A stretch of 64,000 nucleotides of DNA from Pseudomonadota bacterium (lineage in GTDB: Bacteria > Pseudomonadota > Alphaproteobacteria > Rhizobiales > MH13). The stretch's first letter is position 1; each line of letters begins with the position of its first letter. Positions 16,489 through 25,719 of the stretch are shown one piece after another. The position numbers were made by a program, and so were the translations under genes. The stretch is from NCBI GenBank assembly GCA_039024915.1, contig JBCCPK010000001.1:496001-560000 (forward strand). Direction: 5' to 3'. Below the pieces are notes generated by a model, which saw only the letters and a list, made by a program, of their open reading frames with translations, was not told the origin of the DNA and did not search any database.

Positions 16489-17292
16489 ATGAAAGTTGCC
16501 CGGATCGCAGTGCTAGGTGTTGCCGTCGCCGCCGGCGGGCTCGCCTTTTTGATGTTAAGCAATATTTCGACGCCGCCTTCAGAACCGGTTGCCGAGGTCG
16601 ACACGTCGGCCGAGCTTAATCGGGTCCTCGTTGCGCGGTACGACCTTTCCATCGGAGAGCGGCTGTCTTCCGCCTCGATGGAGTGGCGCGAGTGGCCCCA
16701 ACAGAACATCACGGACACATTTATTTCGGAGTCGGCGAGCCCCGACGCCATGACAGATTTCGATCAAGGTATCGTCACCTCGCCGATCTATGCAGGCGAA
16801 CCCATCCGATCACCCGTCATCGCGACTGCAGAGCGCGGCTTTATGTCGGCGCTGCTTCCATCAGGCCGTCGGGCCGTCTCTATTCGCGTGGAAACCGAAG
16901 CGCGGGCGGCAGGCTTCATTCTGCCGAACGACCGCATTGACGTCATTCTGACGAGGGTCGAGCGCGGGGGAAGCCGTGACGGCGGCGACGCGTTCAGCTC
17001 CGAAACCATTCTCCAGAATATCCGCGTCCTAGCGATCGACCAGACGTTCGAGGAGCGCGATGGGGAGAAGTTTGTAACCGGAGAGATTGCAACCCTGGAG
17101 CTTTCGCCCGGCGAGGCTGAATTGGTTGCGCTTGCAAACGAGATGGGCTCGCTCTCCCTCGTCCTCCGGTCAATTGCCGATATCGATGCCGAAGCTGATG
17201 GCGTCGATGAAGATCTTGAACGTCGCTTGCGGGGTGGAGGCAGCGATTCTGGTGCCGTTCGCACGATCCGCTTCGGCGTCGAAGGGGGCTGA
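16489..17292 (+). CDS. cpaB: Flp pilus assembly protein CpaB/RcpC
   Basis: CpaB is a periplasmic, inner-membrane-anchored partner of the Tad secretin. The 267-residue protein has an N-terminal anchor (IAVLGVAVAAGGLAFLML), an SAF-type domain beginning VLVARYDLSIGERL and ending at GEPIRSPVI, and the RcpC region (AVSIRVETEARAAGFILPNDRIDVI). An Asp/Glu-rich stretch sits near the end. It is followed five bases later by the first cpaC start. Confidence 0.93.
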   Translation: MKVARIAVLGVAVAAGGLAFLMLSNISTPPSEPVAEVDTSAELNRVLVARYDLSIGERLSSASMEWREWPQQNITDTFISESASPDAMTDFDQGIVTSPIYAGEPIRSPVIATAERGFMSALLPSGRRAVSIRVETEARAAGFILPNDRIDVILTRVERGGSRDGGDAFSSETILQNIRVLAIDQTFEERDGEKFVTGEIATLELSPGEAELVALANEMGSLSLVLRSIADIDAEADGVDEDLERRLRGGGSDSGAVRTIRFGVEGG

Positions 17293-17296
17293 GGCC

Positions 17297-18757
17297 ATGA
17301 AATCTGTTTCCGGTTCTTCTTCACGCCAGCTTTTTGAGGATACGATCATGCGCTGGATTGCCCTGTGCGCCCTTGCCATCACTGTAGTTTTTGCGAGCCT
17401 GCCAATCGACACGGCGCGCGCGACGGGGATGGATTCATTGACCATCTCAAGCTTCGGGCAAACCCGCACGCTTTCGCTCGGTATCAACAAATCGATGGTT
17501 GTTGAGTTACCGGCAGACGTCCGCGACGTGCTAGTCTCCAACCCCGAAGTGGCCGATGCGGTGGTCCGCACAGCACGGCGTGTCTTCATCGTGGGTGTCG
17601 CGGCCGGCGATACGAACATTTTCCTGTTTGATGGCGCCGATCGTCAGATCGCAGTCCTCAACATCACCATTCAACGCGACGTCACCGGAATTCAGGCAAC
17701 GATTGCCGATCTGATGCCCGGCGCCAACATCTCTGTTGAACCGGTCAACGATGGAGTCGTCTTGCGCGGCGTCGTCGAAAGTGCCGCCCAAGCTCAGACA
17801 GCCGTCGATGTGGCGACCCGCTTTGTTGGTGACGCGGAACGGGTGGTGAATGCGCTGCAGATCGCAGGCGGCGAACAGGTGCATCTTCGCGTCACGATTG
17901 CCGAGGTCCAGCGCAACACGCTGCGTCAGCTGGGCGTAAACCTTGGGGACTTTGTCAACGGTCAGCCTATCACCACCACAATCGGCGACGTCTTGCTTTC
18001 CGGTGCAACGGTCAACCCGTTCTCCATCTCCGGACAAGCGATCGCAAGTTCTAGGCTGGACATCGTTTCGAATGGTATTTCTGCGCAAATCCAAGCGCTT
18101 GAGCAGGATGGTGTCATCCGGACACTCGCAGAACCCAACCTGACCGCTGTTTCCGGCGAGTCCGCATCGTTCCTTGCCGGCGGGGAGTTCCCTGTCGCAT
18201 CGGGCCTCGATAGCGAGGGTAACGTCACGATCGAGTTCAAGCCCTACGGTGTCGGGCTAGGCTTCACGCCCGTCGTGCTCGCGGGCGACCAGATTTCGCT
18301 GCAAATCGAGACCGAGGTTTCGGAACTCACCTCCGATGGAGCTTTCACCCTGCAAGGGGTCAATAACAATGCGTTGACGATCCCTGGTTTGCGGGTCCGT
18401 CGTGCCTCCACAATGGTTGAACTGCCTTCGGGCGGATCCATCGTCATGGCTGGCCTGCTTGATCAGCGTCTACGGCACAACGTTGACGGCATTCCAGGCC
18501 TGATGAGCCTCCCGGTCTTGGGACAGCTGTTTCGTTCATCCGATTTCCAGCGCTCGCAAACAGAACTGGCAATCTTCATTACGCCCTATCTGGCCCAAGC
18601 TGTGTCTCGGCAAGAACTCGTTCGTCCGGATGAGAATCTGCGCCCGACAAACGATCTTTCGACGCTCTTCTTCAACCGCCTGATCGAGCAGTACGGCGTG
18701 ACCGGGCACTCTCCGCAGGGCCGCTATCAGGGCCATGCCGGTTTCATCATCCATTAA
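17297..18757 (+). CDS. cpaC: Tad pilus secretin CpaC/RcpA
   Basis: This forms the outer-membrane secretin channel for the Flp pilus. From ATG 17297 it is 486 residues. ATG 17348 (MRWIALCALA) would place the signal peptide at the very N-terminus after a GAGGA site and is the more likely start (469 residues). A pilus-assembly N-domain (LGINKSMVVELPADVRDVLVSNPEVADAVV) is followed by a BON-like repeat and the secretin domain (LAEPNLTAVSGESASFLAGGEFPV, VELPSGGSIVMAGLL). The C-terminus is the usual short Cpa tail. It lies inside the cpaB-tadC operon. Confidence 0.94.
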   Translation: MKSVSGSSSRQLFEDTIMRWIALCALAITVVFASLPIDTARATGMDSLTISSFGQTRTLSLGINKSMVVELPADVRDVLVSNPEVADAVVRTARRVFIVGVAAGDTNIFLFDGADRQIAVLNITIQRDVTGIQATIADLMPGANISVEPVNDGVVLRGVVESAAQAQTAVDVATRFVGDAERVVNALQIAGGEQVHLRVTIAEVQRNTLRQLGVNLGDFVNGQPITTTIGDVLLSGATVNPFSISGQAIASSRLDIVSNGISAQIQALEQDGVIRTLAEPNLTAVSGESASFLAGGEFPVASGLDSEGNVTIEFKPYGVGLGFTPVVLAGDQISLQIETEVSELTSDGAFTLQGVNNNALTIPGLRVRRASTMVELPSGGSIVMAGLLDQRLRHNVDGIPGLMSLPVLGQLFRSSDFQRSQTELAIFITPYLAQAVSRQELVRPDENLRPTNDLSTLFFNRLIEQYGVTGHSPQGRYQGHAGFIIH

Positions 18758-18793
18758 TCACGCTCAAGCGCAGCGCGCGAGGTATCGAGTCAG

Positions 18794-19543
18794 ATGACCA
18801 AGACAGCAATCATCCCGGCAGCTAACGGCGCCGAAGCGAGCAAGTGCCGAGCTATGCTACGCGCAACTCTTGCAGGGACTGCCCTGCTGACGCTGGTAGC
18901 GTGCAACGCACACACATCATCCGTTGGCAGCTATGACCCACGGTTCCTGAACTATGATCAACGTCATCCGCTGACGTTGCAACAGCAAGAGCGGATGATG
19001 CCGCTTCTCGTTGGCGCAAATGCTCAGCGCCTTACACAAGGCGATCGGACCGCGCTGACGGGTTTCGTTCGCAGCTATCAGTCGCAAGGTGAAGGATCAT
19101 TGAAGCTTCGCGTTCCAACCGGTTCGCAGAACGCTCACGCAGCCCGAGCCGCGCTGCCTGACATCCACGATGTCGTTGCAAGCGCTGGAGGCCATCCTGG
19201 TCATGTTCGTGTCGAGTACTACAGCGTCGGTGACCCGAACGCGCATGCACCCATCATGGTGATTTACGACAGGCTTGCTGCGGTCACAAATCAATGCGGA
19301 CAGTGGAGTGACAGCTTCAACCCGCCTTTCGAACACAGCGACTATTACGATTACGGCTGTGCCAGCCAATCGAATTTGGGCGCGATGCTCGCGGATCCGC
19401 GAGACCTGGTTCGACCCCGCGGAATGGGCCGCCCAGACGCTGGACGGCGTGCTGAGGTTTTGGCTGCCTACAGGCGTGGCGAACCCACGGCCACACAGCA
19501 AGATAGCGAGTCCGAGGCAGCTGTCGCCGACGTGGCCAACTAG
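18794..19543 (+). CDS. cpaD: Tad pilus lipoprotein CpaD
   Basis: CpaD is an outer-membrane lipoprotein that supports secretin assembly. The 249-residue protein has a lipobox LVAC (Cys at about residue 36) after a hydrophobic stretch, then the CpaD core with DYDQRHPL-like NYDQRHPLTLQ, RVEYYSVGD and PIMVIYDRLAA. The cysteine-bearing segment CGQWSD...YGCASQSNLGAM is characteristic, the last part being the conserved CpaD C-terminal motif. A long N-terminal extension before the lipobox suggests a later start is possible, but no better ATG except that at residue 21 is seen. Confidence 0.9.
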   Translation: MTKTAIIPAANGAEASKCRAMLRATLAGTALLTLVACNAHTSSVGSYDPRFLNYDQRHPLTLQQQERMMPLLVGANAQRLTQGDRTALTGFVRSYQSQGEGSLKLRVPTGSQNAHAARAALPDIHDVVASAGGHPGHVRVEYYSVGDPNAHAPIMVIYDRLAAVTNQCGQWSDSFNPPFEHSDYYDYGCASQSNLGAMLADPRDLVRPRGMGRPDAGRRAEVLAAYRRGEPTATQQDSESEAAVADVAN

Positions 19544-19558
19544 TTTCAGGAGCGTCAC

Positions 19559-20836
19559 ATGCATGACGATCAGGGGCAAACGCCCGATACGCAAAGCGAT
19601 GCAGGAGCGCCTGCTTCATCAATAGCGCCGGTGCCACGTATTTCGCTTCAAGCGTTCTGCGAGACGCCCGACCTATTGGACGCGGTTCAAGAAGCATCGC
19701 GGGATCGTCGCATGTCAAAAGCACATGTGCGTGCGCATCCCGGGGGAATCGCAGCGGCGTTGGAGTTTTACGCCGCATCACCAACGCCCAATCTCTTGAT
19801 CCTCGAAAACAGAGCACCGGCTGAAAGTCTGCTTGAGCAACTTGGTCAACTCGCCGAAGTCTGCGACCCGGGCACAGAGGTCGTCGTTGTCGGGCATGTG
19901 AACGACGTTATTCTTTATCGCGAACTCATCCGCGAAGGGGTGCGCGATTATGTGGTCGCACCGCTGGCGCCAATGGATATCGTGCGGCTGATATCGGAGC
20001 TTTACGACTCCTCGCGAGACAAGCGTCTTGGCCGTACCTACGCCTTCATCGGCGCGCGGGGCGGCGTCGGTTCTTCAACGATCGCCCACAATGTCGCTTG
20101 GTCGTTTGCCAACGAACTCGAGACTTCGACGGTGCTGGCGGACTTTGACCTACCTTTCGGTACAGCAAACCTTGATTTCAACCAGGATCCGCCAACAGGC
20201 ATTGGCGACATCGTATCGGCCCCGGACCGTCTTGATGAGACATTTCTCGATCGTCTTCTGGCAAAGTGCTCAGACCGTCTGAGCTTGTTGGCATCGCCGT
20301 CCACGCTCGACAAGGTGACAGACTTTCCAGAACATCAATTCGATCAGGTCATCGATCTTTTCCGGGCGTCCGTGCCCGCGACGGTGATCGACCTTCCTCA
20401 CCACTGGTCCGGCTGGGTGCGCAAAACGCTCGTCGATGCCGATGAGCTGATGGTGGTGGCTGCACCGGACCTTGCAAGCCTTCGCAATGCGAAGAACCTT
20501 ATTGACGCGGTCAAACAAGCTCGACCCAACGACGGCCCCCCTCGCCTCATCCTTAATATGGCTGGCATGCCGAAAAGACCCGAGATTGAAGCAAAAGACT
20601 TCGCCGATGCGCTCGGCATGGATCCCTTAGCTGTCATTCCGTTTGATGCGGAAACCTTCGGAAACGCTGCCAATTCTGGCCACATGATAGCCGAAGTCGC
20701 CGCCCGTCACGATGCGGTCGAAGCGTTTGATCATATTGCGTTGACCATCAGCGGACGTGCCGACGCGCGCGCGCAGAAAAAAAGCCATTTGCCCCCGTTT
20801 GTTAAGAAACTTTTGCAACGCAAGAAGGCATCTTAA
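19559..20836 (+). CDS. cpaE: Tad pilus localisation ATPase-like CpaE
   Basis: The 425-residue protein has an N-terminal receiver-like domain (about residues 30-145, with FYAASPTPNLLILENRAP) and a C-terminal MinD/ParA-like domain that helps place the pilus machinery at the cell pole. The deviant Walker region reads GARGGVGSSTIAHNVAW: Arg and Ser stand where MinD has its two lysines, which is usual for CpaE and suggests weak or no ATP hydrolysis. It sits between cpaD and cpaF with gaps of 15 and 3 bases. Confidence 0.92.
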   Translation: MHDDQGQTPDTQSDAGAPASSIAPVPRISLQAFCETPDLLDAVQEASRDRRMSKAHVRAHPGGIAAALEFYAASPTPNLLILENRAPAESLLEQLGQLAEVCDPGTEVVVVGHVNDVILYRELIREGVRDYVVAPLAPMDIVRLISELYDSSRDKRLGRTYAFIGARGGVGSSTIAHNVAWSFANELETSTVLADFDLPFGTANLDFNQDPPTGIGDIVSAPDRLDETFLDRLLAKCSDRLSLLASPSTLDKVTDFPEHQFDQVIDLFRASVPATVIDLPHHWSGWVRKTLVDADELMVVAAPDLASLRNAKNLIDAVKQARPNDGPPRLILNMAGMPKRPEIEAKDFADALGMDPLAVIPFDAETFGNAANSGHMIAEVAARHDAVEAFDHIALTISGRADARAQKKSHLPPFVKKLLQRKKAS

Positions 20837-20839
20837 GCC

Positions 20840-22321
20840 ATGTTTGGTCGTCGCGGCACATCTGATCCCAACGCTCCACGCCCCCAGGACGCGGGAAGTC
20901 CGACACCTGCGGCTGCGCATGCTGCGCCTGCGGACGAACCGGCGAGTGGGACCTATACGCCGGCGGCACCGCAGCCTGAGCCTGCACCTGTGGTCGAGGA
21001 CAACACCCCAGACCCTCGCGCGCGACGTGCGGATTACTATGAAATCAAAACTGACGTTTTCTCAGCGCTGATCGATACAATCGATCTTGCTCAGTTGTCC
21101 CGGATGGACACCGACACGGCCCGAGAAGAAATCCGAGACGTTGTAACGGAAATCATCGCGCTTAAAAACCTCGCCATGTCCATCGCCGAGCAGGAGATGG
21201 TACTTGAGGATATTTGCAACGACGTCCTCGGCTACGGCCCGCTCGAGCCCCTGCTTGCACGCGACGACATCGCCGACATCATGGTCAATGGTGCGACGAC
21301 GACCTTCATTGAAGTTGGCGGCAAAGTCCAAAAGACCAACGTCAAATTTCGCGACAACCAGCAGCTTATGAATATTTGCCAGCGGATCGTTAGTCAGGTG
21401 GGTCGTCGTGTCGATGAGTCATCACCGATCTGTGACGCGCGTCTTTTGGATGGCTCGCGCGTCAATGTGATTGCGCCTCCACTTTCCATCGATGGCCCTG
21501 CACTCACCATTCGTAAGTTCAAGAAGGACAAGCTGACCCTCGGTCAGCTGGTCCGCTTTGGGTCAATCACCGCAGAAGGTGCGACCGTCCTTGATATTAT
21601 CGGAAAGGTTCGGTGCAACGTTCTGATTTCCGGTGGTACAGGCTCTGGTAAGACGACACTCTTGAACTGTCTGACTGGCTTCATCGAGCACGATGAACGC
21701 GTCATCACCTGTGAGGATGCAGCGGAGCTGCAATTGCAGCAGCCGCATGTCGTCAGGCTTGAGACTCGCCCGCCCAACCTTGAGGGCGAGGGCCAGGTTA
21801 CCATGCGTGACCTCGTCAAGAACTGCCTACGTATGCGTCCAGAGCGCATTATCGTCGGTGAGGTTCGTGGCCCGGAGGCCTTTGACCTTTTGCAGGCGAT
21901 GAACACTGGCCATGATGGCTCCATGGGCACCTTACACGCGAACTCACCGCGCGAAGCTCTTCAACGTATGGAATCGATGATCACCATGGGCGGATTTTCG
22001 CTACCGTCGCGGACGATCAGGGACATGATCTCCGGTTCCATCGACGTGATCGTTCAGGCTGCGCGGCTGCGTGATGGTTCGAGACGGATCACCCACATCA
22101 CCGAGGTGCTCGGTATGGAAGGTGATGTGATCATCACTCAGGACCTGTTCGTGTATGAAATCCTTGGCGAAGACGCCAATGGCAAGATCATCGGCCGGCA
22201 CAAATCAACCGGCGTCGGGCGCCCCGCATTCTGGGACCGCGCTCGCTATTTCAATGAAGAAAACCGCCTTGCGGCTGCTTTGGACGCTTCGGCGGTTGAA
22301 GATGGTCGAGCGTCGGCCTAA
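20840..22321 (+). CDS. cpaF: Tad pilus secretion ATPase CpaF/TadA
   Basis: This cytoplasmic hexameric ATPase powers both extension and retraction of the Flp pilus. The 493-residue protein has a Pro/Ala-rich disordered start (about 1-55), the TadA N-domain, and a GspE-type core: Walker [10 protein letters not shown], Asp box [11 protein letters not shown], Walker [10 protein letters not shown] and His box [10 protein letters not shown]. The motif [11 protein letters not shown] is typical. It is followed 19 bases later by tadB. Confidence 0.95.
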   Translation: MFGRRGTSDPNAPRPQDAGSPTPAAAHAAPADEPASGTYTPAAPQPEPAPVVEDNTPDPRARRADYYEIKTDVFSALIDTIDLAQLSRMDTDTAREEIRDVVTEIIALKNLAMSIAEQEMVLEDICNDVLGYGPLEPLLARDDIADIMVNGATTTFIEVGGKVQKTNVKFRDNQQLMNICQRIVSQVGRRVDESSPICDARLLDGSRVNVIAPPLSIDGPALTIRKFKKDKLTLGQLVRFGSITAEGATVLDIIGKVRCNVLISGGTGSGKTTLLNCLTGFIEHDERVITCEDAAELQLQQPHVVRLETRPPNLEGEGQVTMRDLVKNCLRMRPERIIVGEVRGPEAFDLLQAMNTGHDGSMGTLHANSPREALQRMESMITMGGFSLPSRTIRDMISGSIDVIVQAARLRDGSRRITHITEVLGMEGDVIITQDLFVYEILGEDANGKIIGRHKSTGVGRPAFWDRARYFNEENRLAAALDASAVEDGRASA

Positions 22322-22340
22322 CGCTCGGTAGGAACCTCCC

Positions 22341-23351
22341 ATGTTCGATCCGCAGACTGTCTCGATTGCAATCGGCATCCTTTCGGCGCTGTCAATCGCC
22401 GGCATCGTTTACGTTGTCCTTGCCCCTTTGATGGATAGGGAAGAGAAGAAAGACCGCATCAATAAGGTCGCGGTTCTCGACCGTCGTGCGCTTCAAGCCC
22501 AGAAGCTCGCCAAGGAGGATGCCGAAACCCGGCGGAAATCCATCGCGACGAAGGTCAAACAACAGCAGGACAACATCGAAGAAAGAACCAAGGGGGCCAA
22601 TACGAGCAAAGCGCCTCTGAACGTTCGCTTGGAACGTGCCGGTCTTAACTGGAACGTCCGCCAGTTTTGGATTTTTTCGGCTTTCAGCGGACTGATGTTC
22701 ACCTTGGTCGTGCTGATGGCCGGTGCCCCACTTTTCGCTTCGTTCGCAGCTGGCGTTGTTGGATTTTTAGGCTTCCCGCAATGGTATGTCGCCTTCAAGA
22801 CCAAGAGCAGGCTCAAGAAGTTCCTTCTTGAGTATCCCAACGCGCTCGACGTTGTGGTGCGCGGCATGAAAGCTGGTCTTCCGCTCAATGATTGTATGAT
22901 GATCATCTCGCGCGAGGCGTCCTATCCCGTGAAAGATGAGTTCAAGAAAGTCGTTGAACATCAACAGCTTGGAATGCAGATCCACGAGGCTGTCGGGAAG
23001 ATGTATGAGCGCGTACCCCTTCCTGAAGTGAATTTCCTTGCCATTATGCTAACCATTCAGGGGCAGTCGGGTGGTAACCTTTCTGAACCACTCGCTAACC
23101 TTTCAAAGGTGGTTCGTGACCGTAAGAAGATGAAAGCCAAAATCGACGCCATGTCGATGGAAGCTAAGTCATCGGCGGCAATCATCGCCTGCCTACCGCT
23201 TGCCGTTATCATCCTGGTTTACTTGTCGACGCCGGATTATATCGCGCTGCTGTTCACGGAGCAGTTGGGCAATGTCCTTCTTGGCGCTTGCGCGATCCTC
23301 ATGCTCACGGGCGTGATGGTGATGCGCAAGATGATCAATTTCGACTTCTGA
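22341..23351 (+). CDS. tadB: Tad pilus inner-membrane platform protein TadB
   Basis: TadB is one of the two polytopic platform proteins that couple CpaF to pilin extraction. The 336-residue protein has an N-terminal membrane helix, a charged cytoplasmic stretch (RRKSIATKVKQQQDNIEERTK), two central helices and a GspF-type domain (EYPNALDVVVRGMKAGLPLNDCM, IQGQSGGNLSEPLANLSKVVRDR), with a terminal pair of helices. It is GspF-like in topology and sits between cpaF and tadC. Confidence 0.92.
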   Translation: MFDPQTVSIAIGILSALSIAGIVYVVLAPLMDREEKKDRINKVAVLDRRALQAQKLAKEDAETRRKSIATKVKQQQDNIEERTKGANTSKAPLNVRLERAGLNWNVRQFWIFSAFSGLMFTLVVLMAGAPLFASFAAGVVGFLGFPQWYVAFKTKSRLKKFLLEYPNALDVVVRGMKAGLPLNDCMMIISREASYPVKDEFKKVVEHQQLGMQIHEAVGKMYERVPLPEVNFLAIMLTIQGQSGGNLSEPLANLSKVVRDRKKMKAKIDAMSMEAKSSAAIIACLPLAVIILVYLSTPDYIALLFTEQLGNVLLGACAILMLTGVMVMRKMINFDF

Positions 23352-23370
23352 TCAGAAGGATCGCGACGCC

Positions 23371-24354
23371 ATGAGCAACCTCGTGTTTGTCCTTACAAAC
23401 CCGCAGTTCCTATTCGCTTTTTTCAGCGCGGTCGCCGTCGCAGCGACGGTTTTGACGGTCGCCGTTCCCTTGCTCGCCAGAAACGATTTGGCGGCGCGGA
23501 AAAAACGCATGGCGGTCGAACGGTCAGAGATACGGGCGCGGGAACGTGCCCAGCTCGCCAAGTCAGCAAAACACGGTAGTCCTCCTAGCCTGCGCTCGCA
23601 GCCAAAGGAGTACATGAAGAATGTTGTCGATCAGTTTGGCTTGAAGCAGCGCCTGCTCGCGGAGGGAACACGCGATAAGCTCGCGCAGGCCGGTGAACGT
23701 GGCGAAGCGGCCGTTATTCGCTACATTTTCTCACGCTTGGTGTTGCCAGCAGTCCTGTTCCTGATTGCCATCTTTTACCTGTTTGGCGTCGATAAGTTCG
23801 ATCAGCCCGCAATGGTCCGCTTTGGCATCGCGGTGGGTATCGGCGCTGTCGGCTTCTGGCTGCCGGACGTTTTACTTAAGAACAGAATTCAGAAGCGGCA
23901 GCTCTCAATCAAGCGCGCGTGGCCGGATGCGCTGGACCTCCTATTGATCTGTGTCGAGTCGGGTATGTCGCTCGAGCAAGCTTTCAAGAAAGTTGGCGAT
24001 GAGGTCGCCGTTCAGTCCATTCCTCTTGCCGAGGAGCTGGGCCTCGTCAATGCTGAACTAGCCTACCTGAACAACCGTCGTCTGGCGTACGAAAACCTTG
24101 GCAAGCGAACCGGGCTCGATCAGGTTAAGGCGGTGATGACCTCGCTTATTCAGGCGGATACCTACGGTACGCCTGTGGGTCAGGCCTTGCGCGTTCTCGC
24201 TCAAGAGAGCCGCGATATGCGCATGGCGGAAGCGGAGAAGAAAGCAGCAGGTTTGCCGCCAAAGCTCACGGTTCCCATGATCACATTCTTCCTTCCCTGT
24301 CTGTTTATTGTCATCATTGGGCCGGCCATTATTCAGGTCATGGCCATCGATTGA
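23371..24354 (+). CDS. tadC: Tad pilus inner-membrane platform protein TadC
   Basis: TadC is the second GspF-type platform protein. The 327-residue product has an N-terminal helix, a basic cytoplasmic segment, paired helices around LVLPAVLFLIAIFYLF, and the GspF core (WPDALDLLLICVESGMSLEQAF, QADTYGTPVGQALRVLAQESRDMRM, KLTVPMITFFLPCLFIVIIGPAI). It starts 19 bases after tadB and is the last plus-strand gene of the operon. A 328-base gap separates it from the convergent TPR gene. Confidence 0.92.
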   Translation: MSNLVFVLTNPQFLFAFFSAVAVAATVLTVAVPLLARNDLAARKKRMAVERSEIRARERAQLAKSAKHGSPPSLRSQPKEYMKNVVDQFGLKQRLLAEGTRDKLAQAGERGEAAVIRYIFSRLVLPAVLFLIAIFYLFGVDKFDQPAMVRFGIAVGIGAVGFWLPDVLLKNRIQKRQLSIKRAWPDALDLLLICVESGMSLEQAFKKVGDEVAVQSIPLAEELGLVNAELAYLNNRRLAYENLGKRTGLDQVKAVMTSLIQADTYGTPVGQALRVLAQESRDMRMAEAEKKAAGLPPKLTVPMITFFLPCLFIVIIGPAIIQVMAID

Positions 24355-24682
24355 TCGACCGGTTAGGCGTTCAGAAATCAGGCCCCGCAACATGATGGGC
24401 GAGTGCCCTTGATCGAGCCGTCGCTTATGCCCCTCGCACGCCAAGATAATTGGGGCGCATCTCTGGTTTTAACTTACTGAGCGCTGGGTCGTTGGGCCTG
24501 GTCCGCGCAGCGGAACAAGGGCCGTGTGTTTATCAAACGTGCAGTTGCGAAAGCGTCCTAAGTGCCACAAAGCCGATCAAGTTGGTTTGTTCGCTTGTCT
24601 GCAACTTTCAGCAACACAGTTTCCCGCTGAGAGTCGTGTTTTGCCAGTTGAAGCTTTCAACGCCAAGCGTTGAGCGTAGCCA
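24355..24682 (+). other. 328-base gap between convergent tadC and TPR lipoprotein genes
   Basis: I see no gene here. A short plus-strand frame (24450-24686, 78 residues) runs into the convergent gene, lacks a ribosome binding site and has no recognisable domain. No strong T-tailed hairpin was found for either strand, so how the long Tad transcript ends is unclear. Confidence 0.5.
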
Positions 24683-25507
24683 CTAGCCGTCCTGTTCGGC
24701 TATCTGCCCCCAGCGATCGCTCTCAGACAGCATTTGCCGCAGGTAGGCGATGTTGGCTTGCGCAGCTTGAGGGCTGATATCTTGCTGAGCAATTTGCATC
24801 GCTTCATCGAAGCGTCCTTGCAGACCAACGACAAGGGCTAGATTTCCTCTCACCCGCGGGTCGACCCGCGGGCCTCCTTGGACCGCCTGACGAAGCGTAC
24901 GCTCCGCTTCGGGCAGGTTGCCGTCAAGAACGTAGGACATCCCCAGATTGCTTAGGATGGTCGGTTCGTCGGGAACGATTTGCAGCGCACGCGCGTACGC
25001 GGCACGCGCCTCGGTATGACGGCCTAACTGATCGAGAATGGTGCCTTGCGCGGAAAGGAGTTTCCAGTCCGGCCTCGCCTCAGTGTGAGCACGCGAAATC
25101 ACTTGAAGCGCTTCATCAAATCGGCCGGCGGCCGTTAAAGCCTTCGCATATGCAGCGAGCACCTCACGGTCATCTTGATTGGCGATGACGGTGCGGCGAA
25201 GCACGGCAACAGCTTGTTCGTACCGGCCAGAAGCACGGAGCACCGAAGCAAAATTCATAGCGGCAGACTTGCTGTCAGGGTTCCGCTCGTATCGACGCTC
25301 CCATTCAGCTGCAGCGCGCCGAAGCTGTTGATCGGACATCAACTCTGCGTTGCCCTGGACAGCAGCTGGCCCGCTATGTGTGGAGGTCAGAGATGTTGTG
25401 CCACAAGCGCTGAGGACCAAGGCCGACGCCACTGTGGCAATCGGCAGGACGCGCTCAAAGCGTTGTGAGAAGCAAGAAAGGCGTGGCAGATAAAAGCGGG
25501 CAGCCAT
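24683..25507 (-). CDS. TadD-like TPR lipoprotein
   Basis: The 274-residue protein starts at ATG 25507, ten or so bases after AAGGA. The frame runs further upstream but that part is not signal-like. A lipobox LSAC (LVLSACGTTS) anchors it to a membrane. TPR repeats follow: NFASVLRASGRYEQAVAVLRR, YAKALTAAGRFDEALQVI, ARAAYARALQIVPDEPTILSNLGMSYVLDGNLPEAERTLRQA. TadD-type TPR lipoproteins act in pilotin-like assembly of the Tad secretin. It converges with tadC rather than following it in the operon. Confidence 0.82.
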   Translation of the reverse strand: MAARFYLPRLSCFSQRFERVLPIATVASALVLSACGTTSLTSTHSGPAAVQGNAELMSDQQLRRAAAEWERRYERNPDSKSAAMNFASVLRASGRYEQAVAVLRRTVIANQDDREVLAAYAKALTAAGRFDEALQVISRAHTEARPDWKLLSAQGTILDQLGRHTEARAAYARALQIVPDEPTILSNLGMSYVLDGNLPEAERTLRQAVQGGPRVDPRVRGNLALVVGLQGRFDEAMQIAQQDISPQAAQANIAYLRQMLSESDRWGQIAEQDG

Positions 25508-25719
25508 GACGGGCAGATCCTTTCGTCCAAGGGCTGTGCTCAACCAATCTCCGCCGCCACAAAAGCCGTCGTCATCAGCCACCACCCCTTGCCAGTCTGA
25601 TGTCAGCAGCAATATTCCGTTAACCCTAATGAAGTCTTAAGCCGCCCCCTCGACGTTATGTCTGGCATGCATGTGCATTTGCCGAACTCGTCGTGCAAAT
25701 GACTGTGTAAGGAAGCCCC

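Noticed and set aside
24450-24686. 78-residue frame between tadC and the TPR gene
   Set aside because: It lacks a ribosome binding site and runs into the convergent coding region; composition is not protein-like.
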